Origin: a bacterium M00.F.Ca.ET.205.01.1.1
GTDB taxonomy: Bacteria > Pseudomonadota > Alphaproteobacteria > Rhizobiales > Rhizobiaceae
Reading direction: 5' to 3'
DNA: 64,000 bases
NCBI GenBank assembly: GCA_004791255.1
Contig: SRUQ01000003.1
Coordinates: 582,623 to 646,622 of the forward strand
Positions within the stretch are counted from its first letter, which is position 1, and each line of letters starts with the position of its first letter. The translations under genes and the position numbers were made by a program. Positions 8,667 to 16,683 of the stretch are shown piece after piece. A model generated the notes under the pieces. That model had not been told where the DNA came from and searched no databases. It was given only the letters and a program-made list of their open reading frames with translations.

Positions 8667-10403
8667 TCAGCCTGCGCTACGGCCGACGATGCGGTTGGCG
8701 GCCGACATCACCGCTTCCAGCGAGGCGGCGACGATGTTGGTGTTGATGCCGGCGCCGAACAGCTTGCCGCCGGGATATTCCATCTCAACATAGGAGATGG
8801 CCGAGGCGTTCGAGCCGCGCTGCATGGAGTGCTCGGAATAGTCACGCACCGACATCTCGATACCGACATGGCGCGACAGCGCATCGACGAAGCCGTCGAT
8901 CGGACCGGTGCCGGTGCCCGATATCGTCACTTCCTTGCCTTTGTCGAGGATAACCGCCTCGACGACCCGGCGGCCCTTGACCTCGGTGTCGGGGTAGGTG
9001 TGGTGGTCGAGGAATTTCAGGCGCGCGCCCGGCTGGTCGATATAGGTCTCGAGGAAGCGCTCATGGATACGCCTGGCCGGAACCTCCTTGCCTTCGGCAT
9101 CGGTGATCGCCTGGATCTCCTGGCTGAACTCGATCTGCAGATTGCGCGGCAAATTGAGGCCGTAATCCGCCTGCAGCACATAGGCGATGCCGCCCTTACC
9201 GGACTGCGAGTTGATGCGGATGATCGCCTCGTAGCTGCGGCCGACATCGGCCGGGTCGATCGGCAGGTAAGGGACTTCCCAGACCGGCGTGTTGGCCTTC
9301 TTCAGCGCCTTCATGCCCTTGTTGATGGCATCCTGGTGCGAGCCGGAAAACGCGGTGTAGACGAGTTCGCCGACATAGGGGTGGCGCTCGGGGATCTTCA
9401 ACTGGTTCGAATATTCGTAGACGTCCTTCATCCGGTTGATGTCGGAGCAGTCCAGCCTCGGATCGACGCCTTGCGTGTACATGTTCAGCGCCAGGGTGAC
9501 GACGTCGACATTGCCGGTGCGTTCGCCATTGCCGAACAGCGTGCCTTCGACGCGGTCCGCACCCGCCAGCAGACCGAGTTCGGTGGTGGCGATGCCGGTG
9601 CCGCGGTCATTGTGCGGGTGCAGCGAAATGATCAGATTTTCGCGGTTGTCCAGGTTGCGGCACATCCACTCGATGCGGTCGGCGTAGATGTTGGGCGTCG
9701 ACATCTCGACCGTCGATGGCAGGTTGATGATCAGCTTGTTGTCGGCGGTCGGCTTCACGATCTCGGTGACGGCGTTGCAGATCTCCAGCGCCACTTCGAG
9801 TTCGGTGCCGGTAAAACTTTCCGGCGAATATTCGAAGCGGTAGCCGCCGCCCGCCTTGGCTGCCATGTCGGTGATCATCTTGGCGGCGTCGGTGGCGATG
9901 CGCTTGATGCCGGCGACGTCCTTCTCGAAGACGACGCGGCGCTGCAACTCACTGGTCGAATTGTAGAAATGCACGATCGGGTTGGTGGCCCCCTTCAGTG
10001 CCTCGAAGGTGCGGGTGATCAGTTCGGGCCGGCATTGCACCAGCACCTGCAGCGAGACGTCGGACGGCACATTGCCTTCCTCGATGCACCAGCGGGCGAA
10101 GTCGAAATCGGTCTGGGAAGCCGACGGGAAACCGATCTCGATCTCCTTGAAACCCATGTCGAGCAGCAGGGCGAACATGCGCGCCTTGCGCTCATGGCCC
10201 ATCGGATCGATCAGCGCCTGATTACCGTCGCGCAGGTCGACCGAGCACCAGATCGGCGCCTTGTCGATGGTCTTCGAAGGCCAGGTGCGGTCGGTGAGGC
10301 CGACGGTCGGGTAGGGCTGATATTTGCGGGCCGCGTCCGACATTCCGGCCGCATGGTTGCCTGCGGTGGGCTCGCTTGCCCGGATTTCTTCTCGTGCGTC
10401 CAT
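8667..10403 (-). CDS. leuA: 2-isopropylmalate synthase
   Basis: LeuA condenses acetyl-CoA with 2-ketoisovalerate in the first committed step of leucine synthesis. The 578-residue protein is the long (LeuA2) form. The DRE-TIM metallolyase motif DLRDGNQAL is near residue 56, GFPSASQTDFDF and the metal-binding HPHNDRGTG follow, then GNGERTGNVD. The C-terminal regulatory domain contains TGTGPIDGFVDALS and SAISYVEMEY, where leucine binds for feedback inhibition. A GGGAG ribosome-binding site precedes the ATG at 10403. Upstream lies a leader ORF with four consecutive Leu codons and a nested hairpin (10512-10672), pointing to ribosome-dependent attenuation. No leuB, leuC or leuD is nearby, as usual in rhizobia. 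Confidence 0.97.
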   Translation of the reverse strand: MDAREEIRASEPTAGNHAAGMSDAARKYQPYPTVGLTDRTWPSKTIDKAPIWCSVDLRDGNQALIDPMGHERKARMFALLLDMGFKEIEIGFPSASQTDFDFARWCIEEGNVPSDVSLQVLVQCRPELITRTFEALKGATNPIVHFYNSTSELQRRVVFEKDVAGIKRIATDAAKMITDMAAKAGGGYRFEYSPESFTGTELEVALEICNAVTEIVKPTADNKLIINLPSTVEMSTPNIYADRIEWMCRNLDNRENLIISLHPHNDRGTGIATTELGLLAGADRVEGTLFGNGERTGNVDVVTLALNMYTQGVDPRLDCSDINRMKDVYEYSNQLKIPERHPYVGELVYTAFSGSHQDAINKGMKALKKANTPVWEVPYLPIDPADVGRSYEAIIRINSQSGKGGIAYVLQADYGLNLPRNLQIEFSQEIQAITDAEGKEVPARRIHERFLETYIDQPGARLKFLDHHTYPDTEVKGRRVVEAVILDKGKEVTISGTGTGPIDGFVDALSRHVGIEMSVRDYSEHSMQRGSNASAISYVEMEYPGGKLFGAGINTNIVAASLEAVMSAANRIVGRSAG

Positions 10404-10511
10404 CGTCTTGTCTCCCGGCGGCTCTCGGATCCGCCTCAGGCGGACTGGTGGCGAGCGGCGCCTTTACCAGAATTTCGTTCGCTTGATGTGACTGCCAATT
10501 TGACACTGGCC

Positions 10512-10556
10512 AAGGAGCGTGCGCTTGCGCGGCGGTTCGACCGCCGGGCGCTCCTT
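10512..10556 (-). terminator. Nested hairpin between leuL and leuA (putative attenuator)
   Basis: An outer 8-bp stem, AAGGAGCG (10512-10519) with CGCTCCTT (10549-10556), encloses an inner perfect stem GGCGGT/ACCGCC with a three-base loop (10531-10545). It begins exactly at the stop codon of the leucine-rich leader ORF. The 3' side lacks a long T run, so termination strength is uncertain. Confidence 0.55.
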
Positions 10557-10672
10557 CAGCGAACCCGGCGATCGCCGATAAGGCCGAGAAGAAGCAGGGT
10601 CGATGCCAGCGCGCGCACGGTCTCGCCGGCAAAGCCGGTCTGACGGGAAGCGGTGGTGGCGCGCGTGTTCAT
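10556..10672 (-). CDS. leuL: Putative leucine leader peptide upstream of leuA
   Basis: A 38-codon ORF starts at ATG 10672 and ends in TGA about 150 bases before leuA. Residues 25-28 are four consecutive leucines (codons CTG CTT CTT CTC, 10597-10586), followed by Gly and a fifth Leu. The nested hairpin at 10512-10556 begins at its stop codon. This is the arrangement of a ribosome-dependent attenuator: scarce Leu-tRNA stalls the ribosome on the Leu run and changes downstream folding. The ribosome-binding site is weak (GAGAAC), and an in-frame ATG four codons upstream is an alternative start. Function is inferred from position, codon run and hairpin. Confidence 0.6.
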   Translation of the reverse strand: MNTRATTASRQTGFAGETVRALASTLLLLGLIGDRRVR

Positions 10673-10826
10673 GGCCGTTCTCATACAGGAGCGGTCACGC
10701 GGAGGCAAGCCGGGCGGATGACGGGCCGCGATCTGTGCAATTACCCTAGCAGCTGTGCTCTTCCCCACGCACCGCAAATGCGCCAGACTTGGCCACCGAC
10801 ATGATGCCGTCGGCAGGGGGTCATTC

Positions 10827-11993
10827 ATGAATTTCGTGTTCTTCTCGCCGCATTTTCCAGCCAATGGCGCCGATTTCTGCGACCGGCTGAAGAAGGCCGG
10901 CGCCACGGTGCTTGGCATTGGCGATGCGCCGTTCGACGGGCTCGACGACAAGCTGAAGCCCGCACTTTCGGAGTATTATCGTGTCGCCGACATGGAAGAC
11001 TATGACGCGGTGTTCCGGGCGATGGGCCACTTCATCCACAAATGGGGCCGCATCGACCGTTTCGAATCGCTCAACGAACACTGGCTGGAACTGGAAGCCA
11101 ACATCCGCACCGACTTCAACATCTACGGCACCAAGCTCGATTTCGTGAAGAATTTGAAGCGCAAGAGCCGCATGCGCGCCTTCTTCCGCAAGAGCGGTGT
11201 CGACACCATCGCGCAGCGCAAATGCTCCGACCGGGCGGGCGCCATGACCTTCATCCGCCGCGTCGGTTATCCCGTGGTGGTGAAGCCCGACAGCGGCTCC
11301 GGCGCCTCGAACACCTTCAAGATCTCCAACGCAGCCGAACTCGATCAGTTCTTCCGGGACAAGCCCGAGGACGTGACCTTCGTCATGGAGCAGTTCATCG
11401 AGGGGCTGGTGGTGACGTTCGACGGTCTCGTCAACCGCGACGGCGAGGTGGTGCTGGCGGCCAGCCACCGTTACGACCAGAGCGTCATGGAGGTGGTCAA
11501 CAAGGACCGACACATGAGCTACACCTGCTTTCCCCGGATCAGGCCCGCGGTCGAGGAGGCCGGGCGCAAGATCCTGAAGGCGTTCGACGTGCGCGAACGC
11601 TTCTTCCATATCGAGCTGTTCGAGACCCGGGACGACCGCATCATCGCGCTGGAGGTCAACATGCGGCCGCCCGGCGCCTGGATGACCGATGCCATCAACT
11701 ACACGTTCGACATCGACGTCTATGCGGCATGGGCCGACATGGTGGTCAGGGATGCCGCCGGCGGCCCTTACGAGGGCAAGTATTTCACCGCCTATGCCAG
11801 CCGCAAGCGGCGCCTCCACTATTTGCACAGCCATGCCGACGTGCTAGCCGCGCATGGCGACAAGATCGTCCACCATCAGGCCATCGAAGAGGTTTTCAGC
11901 CGCGCCATGGGGAACTACGCCTACCAGATGCGCTCGAAGGACCAGGCGGCGCTGCGCGAAGCGGTCGCCTATATCCACGCGGAAAAGGTGTGA
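10827..11993 (+). CDS. ATP-grasp domain ligase of unknown substrate
   Basis: The 388-residue protein begins MNFVFFSPHFPANGADFCDR with AGGGGG six bases before the ATG. The ATP-grasp core is visible: GYPVVVKPDSGSGASNTFKI (nucleotide-binding loop), FVMEQFIEGLVVTFDGLVN, and the metal-binding EVNMRPPGAWMTDAINY toward the C-terminus. Members activate a carboxylate as acyl-phosphate and ligate it to an amine or thiol. The substrate is not deducible. The next gene, an esterase-like hydrolase, starts four bases after this stop, so the two form an operon. A linked ligase and hydrolase suggests synthesis and trimming of a small amide or peptide, which is inference. Confidence 0.82.
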   Translation: MNFVFFSPHFPANGADFCDRLKKAGATVLGIGDAPFDGLDDKLKPALSEYYRVADMEDYDAVFRAMGHFIHKWGRIDRFESLNEHWLELEANIRTDFNIYGTKLDFVKNLKRKSRMRAFFRKSGVDTIAQRKCSDRAGAMTFIRRVGYPVVVKPDSGSGASNTFKISNAAELDQFFRDKPEDVTFVMEQFIEGLVVTFDGLVNRDGEVVLAASHRYDQSVMEVVNKDRHMSYTCFPRIRPAVEEAGRKILKAFDVRERFFHIELFETRDDRIIALEVNMRPPGAWMTDAINYTFDIDVYAAWADMVVRDAAGGPYEGKYFTAYASRKRRLHYLHSHADVLAAHGDKIVHHQAIEEVFSRAMGNYAYQMRSKDQAALREAVAYIHAEKV

Positions 11994-11997
11994 GGCG

Positions 11998-12774
11998 ATG
12001 GACATCTCCTATCACAAGGCCTTCGCCCGCAATCTCGGCCGCGACATGGAATACAAGCGCTACGGCCATGCCGGCCGGCCGGTGGTGGTGTTCCCGACCT
12101 CGCAGGGGCGTTTCTACCAGTTCGAGGATTCCGGCGGGGTGGGCGCGCTCGCCGAGTTCATCGACACCGGGCGCATCCAGTTGTTCACGGTCGACGGCAT
12201 CGATTCGGAATCTTTCTTCGACAAGCACTCCGACGCCGCGCATCGCATTGCCCGCCACGAGGCTTATTTCCGCTATGTGCGTGAGGAGGCGCTACCGGAA
12301 TTCCTCGCGATCTCCGCGCAAGCCAATGGCGGCCGGCGGCTGAAGCCATTGTTCTCAGGCTGCTCGATGGGCGGCTACCACTCGTCGAACTTCGTCTTCC
12401 GTTTTCCCGAACTCGCCAGCGGCGTCATCTCGCTGTCGGGGGTCTATTCGGCCCGCGATTTCTTCGGCAAGACGCTTGACGGCGACATCTTCTACAATTC
12501 GCCGCTCGACTACCTTCCTGGCATCGTCGACCCGAAACTGCTTGGCCGGCTGAAGGCGCTGCGGCTGATCTTCTGCTGCGGGCAGGGCGCCTGGGAAGAA
12601 CGCATGCTGGTCGAGACGCGCCAACTCGAACAGGTGCTGCGCGACAAGTCGATACCCGCCTGGGTCGACTATTGGGGCGGCGACGTCAGCCATGACTGGC
12701 CGTGGTGGCACAAGCAGCTGGTCTATTTCTTCGGTCGCTGGCTGGACGAAGATCTGATGCACAGGCTGGATTGA
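11998..12774 (+). CDS. Esterase-like alpha/beta hydrolase coupled to ATP-grasp gene
   Basis: This 258-residue protein begins MDISYHKAFARNLGRDMEYK. It shows an alpha/beta-hydrolase layout: GRPVVVFPTSQGRFYQF replaces the usual HG oxyanion strand, GCSMGGYHS carries the nucleophile Ser, and DVSHDWPWWHKQLVYFF supplies the likely catalytic His near the C-terminus. This is the putative-esterase group related to EstD and S-formylglutathione hydrolase folds. The start lies four bases past the ATP-grasp stop (TGAGGCGATG), so translation is probably coupled. The substrate is unknown; the partner gene suggests an amide or ester product. Confidence 0.8.
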   Translation: MDISYHKAFARNLGRDMEYKRYGHAGRPVVVFPTSQGRFYQFEDSGGVGALAEFIDTGRIQLFTVDGIDSESFFDKHSDAAHRIARHEAYFRYVREEALPEFLAISAQANGGRRLKPLFSGCSMGGYHSSNFVFRFPELASGVISLSGVYSARDFFGKTLDGDIFYNSPLDYLPGIVDPKLLGRLKALRLIFCCGQGAWEERMLVETRQLEQVLRDKSIPAWVDYWGGDVSHDWPWWHKQLVYFFGRWLDEDLMHRLD

Positions 12775-12876
12775 AACTGCACCCTGTTCGGTCTGGCGGC
12801 GGCCGTTTTGCCGCCCGCGAGCTGTGAGTTGCGCAGCCGTTAAGCCCGTGCGGTCCCTGCCATAGCAAGAAGCCTG

Positions 12877-13776
12877 TCAGTCGTGGCGGGCCAGGAAGGC
12901 CTCGGTGACAGCCATGCAGTCCTCCCGTTCCTCGACATGCGGCATGTGGCTCGACTGCGGGAAGACATGGCCTTCGACCGTGGGGATGCGGTCGAGGAAA
13001 GGCTGGACGCAAGCCGGGGTCGCCTCGTCGTAGAAGCCGCGAAAGGCCAGCGTCGGCGCTTCGATTTTCGACAGTCGGTCGATGATCGTCCAGTCGCGCA
13101 TGGTGCCGACGACATGGAACTCGTTGGGGCCATTCATGGTGTGGTAGACGGTGGGGTCGGCGTCGATGGCGGTGAAGGTGCGCGCCACTTCCGCCGGCCA
13201 TGGCGTGACGCGGCAGACATGCCGGTCGTAGAACGCCCGCGTCGCGGCGAGATAGTCGGGATGGTCGGTCGTGCCGTCGACCTCGTGACGGTCGAGCGCC
13301 TGGCGCACATCGTGCGGCAGCTGCGCGCGCAACTGATGGGCGCCTTCGATCCACAGTTTCATCGAGGCCAGCGAGTTGGCGAGCACCAGCGCCTTGAGGC
13401 CGGAAGGCCGGCGCACGGCGTGCTCGGCGGCGAGCATGCCGCCCCAGGATTGCCCGAGCAGGGCGTAGCGCTTCTCTAGGCCGAGATGGGCAAGCAGCGC
13501 ATCCAGTTCGCCGAGGAAGAAGTCGACCGTCCAGAAGTCGCCGCCCTTCTCCGGCAGATGGGTGGAGCGTCCGTTGCCGATCTGGTCGTAGTGGATCACG
13601 GCGCGACCGAAGCCGGCGAGGTCCTTGAAGCTGTCGACATAGTCATGGGTGCAGCCGGGGCCGCCATGGGCAACGACCAGCGGCAGCTTGCCCGAGCCAA
13701 GGTCGCCGGTCACGCGGTACCAGGTGCGGTATGGTCCGTAGGCACTGAAGCCTTCCGTCGCTGCAAGATCGTCCAT
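12877..13776 (-). CDS. pip: Proline iminopeptidase-family hydrolase, next to LuxR solo
   Basis: The 299-residue peptidase has the S33-family signature. HGGPG follows the first strand ([17 protein letters not shown]), DQIGNGRS is next, the nucleophile is in [14 protein letters not shown], and the C-terminal SSHMPHVEE provides the His. Family members release N-terminal residues, typically proline, from small peptides or hydrolyse related amides. GGAGG lies six bases before the ATG. It sits 110 bases downstream of a LuxR solo on the same strand, with an oligopeptide importer on the other side. That is the pip/xccR-type and pipA/pipR-type arrangement of plant-associated bacteria, where the LuxR protein activates pip. 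Confidence 0.9.
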   Translation of the reverse strand: MDDLAATEGFSAYGPYRTWYRVTGDLGSGKLPLVVAHGGPGCTHDYVDSFKDLAGFGRAVIHYDQIGNGRSTHLPEKGGDFWTVDFFLGELDALLAHLGLEKRYALLGQSWGGMLAAEHAVRRPSGLKALVLANSLASMKLWIEGAHQLRAQLPHDVRQALDRHEVDGTTDHPDYLAATRAFYDRHVCRVTPWPAEVARTFTAIDADPTVYHTMNGPNEFHVVGTMRDWTIIDRLSKIEAPTLAFRGFYDEATPACVQPFLDRIPTVEGHVFPQSSHMPHVEEREDCMAVTEAFLARHD

Positions 13777-13886
13777 TCTATTCCTCCGCCTGGCTGGCTC
13801 GGCGGCGGCCGTCTTTCAGCGGCCACCGACATGTTCGCGGCAAAGGGTACAGAGACGGAGCGGCAGGCGACCAGCTAGCAATAACG

Positions 13887-14693
13887 TTAGTTTTGACGAT
13901 GGGGGCGCGACAGGGCCTGGCCCTGGCCAATCGGCGCGAGCAGCCGGTAATGGGCGGCGAGCGCAATGGCGTGGAAGCGGTTGCGGGCGCCGAGCTTGCG
14001 GCTGGCGGCATTGAGATGCAGCGTCGCCGTCGGCACGCTGCGGCAGATTTCATGGGCGATCTGCTTGGCCGTCAGTCCGCTGGCCGCCAGGCTCAGGCAC
14101 TGGCGTTCCCTGGACGTCAGGTGGAAATACTGGCTTGTCCTAGTGCGCTGGTCGAAACCGGCATAGACGCAATCGTGGAACAGATGGCCGAGGTCGCCGA
14201 TGCCGGGCAGCATCGTGCGCGCCTCGGCCTCGAAATCCGGCTCCGGATCGAGGCGAATGGCGGTGAAGGTGGCAAGGTCGCCGCCGTCGAAGCGGATCGG
14301 CACTGTCACGCCGCATGTCATCTTGGTGTCCAGCAGATACGTCACGACCGGATCGTGCTTGCGCTGCAGGATGCGTTGCATGACCGGGCTGCTGGAGCCT
14401 CCGTGCGACCACAGGAATGGCCGCGACACGGCGAGCGCCGCCTCCTGCACCGGGTCGAGCTGATAATAGCCGTCCTTGCACCAGAGGTCCTGCATGTCGG
14501 ACGGCACATTGGCGAGCGCCATCAGCGACGGCGTGATCAATTCGCCGTCATGGCTGACCGGAACCGGCGTATAGTCGTAAATCAGCGAGGTGAAGCCGGC
14601 GGGTGCAAGCACGCGCATCGCTGCCGCCATCGCGGCATCGACATTCATCCCTGTGTGAAATTCACTTTCGAAATCGCCGGACAAGCCCTGCAT
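13887..14693 (-). CDS. LuxR-type solo regulator of the plant-signal-responsive (PipR/OryR) subfamily
   Basis: The 268-residue protein has an N-terminal autoinducer-binding domain and a C-terminal LuxR helix-turn-helix (LTSRERQCLSLAASGLTAKQ). Aligned without gaps to TraR between positions 57 and 85, it has Asp70, Pro71 and Trp85, but Met replaces Trp57 and Trp replaces Tyr61 (here Met67, Trp71, Asp80, Pro81, Trp95). This Met/Trp pair defines LuxR solos of plant-associated bacteria (OryR, XccR, PsoR, NesR, PipR), which respond to plant-derived compounds instead of acyl-homoserine lactones. No luxI homologue is in the window. pip lies downstream and a peptide ABC operon is divergent. Start ATG14693 is chosen; a GTG six codons upstream is possible. 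Confidence 0.88.
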   Translation of the reverse strand: MQGLSGDFESEFHTGMNVDAAMAAAMRVLAPAGFTSLIYDYTPVPVSHDGELITPSLMALANVPSDMQDLWCKDGYYQLDPVQEAALAVSRPFLWSHGGSSSPVMQRILQRKHDPVVTYLLDTKMTCGVTVPIRFDGGDLATFTAIRLDPEPDFEAEARTMLPGIGDLGHLFHDCVYAGFDQRTRTSQYFHLTSRERQCLSLAASGLTAKQIAHEICRSVPTATLHLNAASRKLGARNRFHAIALAAHYRLLAPIGQGQALSRPHRQN

Positions 14694-14823
14694 GAGCGAG
14701 AGCTTACCCACCCGCCAATGTTTGTCAAACGGGCATATCGGCCGAATGCCTAGGAAATGAGCAGAAGCCGATCACGCCTTGTTGTCTCTCCGGCCGGTCA
14801 GGCGGTTCAAAACTATCTTAATT

Positions 14824-14862
14824 CACAGCTATGCGCGTGGCTTTCGCGCACCATAGGCTGTG
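14824..14862. promoter_or_regulatory. Imperfect inverted repeat in the luxR/ABC divergent region
   Basis: CACAGCTATG (14824-14833) pairs with CATAGGCTGTG (14852-14862), one base unpaired, around a GC-rich centre that is itself partly complementary (GCGCG and CGCGC). It lies about 70 bases before the binding-protein start and 130 before the LuxR start. This is a plausible operator for the LuxR protein, though longer than a canonical lux box. It could instead be an mRNA hairpin. Confidence 0.4.
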
Positions 14863-14928
14863 TCATGGATGACAATCCGTCCGCCGTCGGCGGATTGCAG
14901 CCCCCACTTTCTCCAGAGGAGCAAGACG

Positions 14929-16602
14929 ATGCGGTCCCGGAAGGTTTTCAGCGCAATGTTGGCCGGTGTCGGCCTTGCCGGCCTCATGCTGGCGGCGTCC
15001 CTGACAGGGGCCGCCGGGCAAGAGGGCAAGCCGGGCGGAACGCTCAAGCTTCTTGCCAACGCGGCAGCCGGTACGATCGATCCGCACATCAACTACACGC
15101 TGCAATATTTCCAGCTCAACTACATCCTCTATGACGGGCTGGTGACCTTCCGCAAGACCGGCGACAAGACCGGCTTCGAGGTCGTCGCGGACCTCGCCGA
15201 AAGCCTGCCCAAGCCGGAAGACGGCGGCAAGAAGTATGTCTTCAAGCTGCGCAAGGGCATCAAGTTCTCCGACGGTTCGGACCTGACCACGGCCGATGTC
15301 GTGGCCTCGTTCCAGCGCATGTTCAAGATCAGCGGTCCGACCACCGGCACGCTCTACAACGGCATCGTCGGCGCCGATATCTGCCTGAAGACGCCGGCAA
15401 GCTGCACGCTGGAAGGCGGCGTCACCGCCGATGAAGCGGCAAGCACGGTCACTTTCAACCTGGTCGCGCCCGATCCCGATTTCCTGCAGAAGATTTCGAT
15501 CCCGCATGCGGCGATCCTGCCCGCAGGGGCGCCGCTCAAGGATTCCGGCACCGTGCCGATCGCGGGCACCGGGCCGTACATGATCGCCAGCTACGACCCC
15601 AACAGCCTGCTCAAGATCGTGCGCAACCCGCACTTCAAGGAATGGAGCAAGGAGGCGCAGCCCGCCGGCTACCCCGACGAGATCGACTATGGCTTCGGAC
15701 TTACCGATGAGGCCGCGGTCACCGCCGTCGAAAACGGCCAGGCCGACTGGATGTTCGACCCGCCGCCGGCTGACCGTCTGGCGGAACTCGGCACCATATA
15801 CGCCAAGCAGGTGTCGGTGCATCCGCTGACCGCGATGTGGTACGCGCCGATGAACACCAACCTGGCGCCCTTCAACGACATTCGCGTGCGCCAGGCGGTC
15901 AATTACGCGATCGATCGCTCGGCCATCGTCAAACTGTTCGGCGGCGCCAATCTGGCGCAGCCCTCGTGCCAGATCCTGCCGCCCGATTTCCCGTCCTACG
16001 CGCCCTATTGCCCGTTCACCGCCAATCCCGGCGCGAAATGGTCGGCGCCGGACCTGGAGAAGGCCAAGGCGCTGGTCGCCGCTTCGGGCACGGCCGGCCA
16101 GGAGGTGACGATCATCACCGAGGACACGGAAGTGTCGAAGTCGATCGGCGTCTACCTGCAGGACGTGCTGAACGGCCTCGGCTACAAGACCTCGGTCAAG
16201 CCGATCTCGCAGAACCTCCAGTTCACCTACATCCAGAACACCAACAACAAGGTGCAGATCTCGATCTCGCAATGGTTCCAGGACTATCCGGCGCCATCGG
16301 ACTTCCTGCAGGTGCTGTTCAGCTGCGCTTCGTTCACGCCCGGTTCGGACGCCTCGGTCAACATCTCCGGCTTCTGCGATAAGGCAATCGACCAGAAGAT
16401 GGTCGAGGCGCAAGCCGCCGCCGTCGCCGACCCGGCCAAGGGCGCGGAACTGTGGACGGCGGTCGACAAGGCGGTGACCGACGCGGCCCCGGTGGCGGTG
16501 CTGTTTACGCCCAAGCGCATCGACCTGATCTCGCCGCGGCTAAAGAACTTCGTCTTCAGCCCGCAATTCTACTGGATCATCAGCCAGTCGTGGGTTGAGT
16601 GA
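14929..16602 (+). CDS. Peptide ABC transporter, periplasmic substrate-binding protein (SBP family 5)
   Basis: The 557-residue precursor has a Sec signal peptide, MRSRKVFSAMLAGVGLAGLM, ending near SLTGAAGQ. The mature protein shows family-5 features: GGTLKLLANAAAGTIDPHIN, YVFKLRKGIKFSDGSDLT, GTGPYMIASYDPN, and NDIRVRQAVNYAIDRSAIV. Family-5 proteins deliver di- or oligopeptides, opines or similar compounds to Dpp/Opp-type importers. GAGGAGCAAGACG precedes the ATG. It is the first gene of a five-gene operon, separated from the permeases by a hairpin at 16622-16647. It is divergent from the LuxR solo, so the ligand may be a plant compound or peptide linked to that signalling system. Confidence 0.92.
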   Translation: MRSRKVFSAMLAGVGLAGLMLAASLTGAAGQEGKPGGTLKLLANAAAGTIDPHINYTLQYFQLNYILYDGLVTFRKTGDKTGFEVVADLAESLPKPEDGGKKYVFKLRKGIKFSDGSDLTTADVVASFQRMFKISGPTTGTLYNGIVGADICLKTPASCTLEGGVTADEAASTVTFNLVAPDPDFLQKISIPHAAILPAGAPLKDSGTVPIAGTGPYMIASYDPNSLLKIVRNPHFKEWSKEAQPAGYPDEIDYGFGLTDEAAVTAVENGQADWMFDPPPADRLAELGTIYAKQVSVHPLTAMWYAPMNTNLAPFNDIRVRQAVNYAIDRSAIVKLFGGANLAQPSCQILPPDFPSYAPYCPFTANPGAKWSAPDLEKAKALVAASGTAGQEVTIITEDTEVSKSIGVYLQDVLNGLGYKTSVKPISQNLQFTYIQNTNNKVQISISQWFQDYPAPSDFLQVLFSCASFTPGSDASVNISGFCDKAIDQKMVEAQAAAVADPAKGAELWTAVDKAVTDAAPVAVLFTPKRIDLISPRLKNFVFSPQFYWIISQSWVE

Positions 16603-16621
16603 TCCGACGAAACTAGTCCGC

Positions 16622-16647
16622 GCGGCGGGGGTTAGACGCCCCGCCGC
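16622..16647 (+). terminator. Intra-operon hairpin after the binding-protein gene
   Basis: GCGGCGGGG (16622-16630) pairs perfectly with CCCCGCCGC (16639-16647), followed by TTGCTTTT. It lies 20 bases after the binding-protein stop and 37 before the permease start. A partial terminator or RNase barrier here would raise binding-protein mRNA above permease mRNA. Confidence 0.65.
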
Positions 16648-16683
16648 GGTTGCTTTTCCCGCTGATCTGAAATTCATACCATC

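Noticed and set aside
8829..10643. 604-codon plus-strand ORF opposite leuA
   Set aside because: It is a shadow of leuA, created by GC-rich codon bias, and has no family motif or ribosome-binding site.
10556..10951. 131-codon minus-strand ORF covering the leu leader
   Set aside because: The upstream part overlaps the ATP-grasp start and has no conserved feature; only the last 38 codons look real (leuL).
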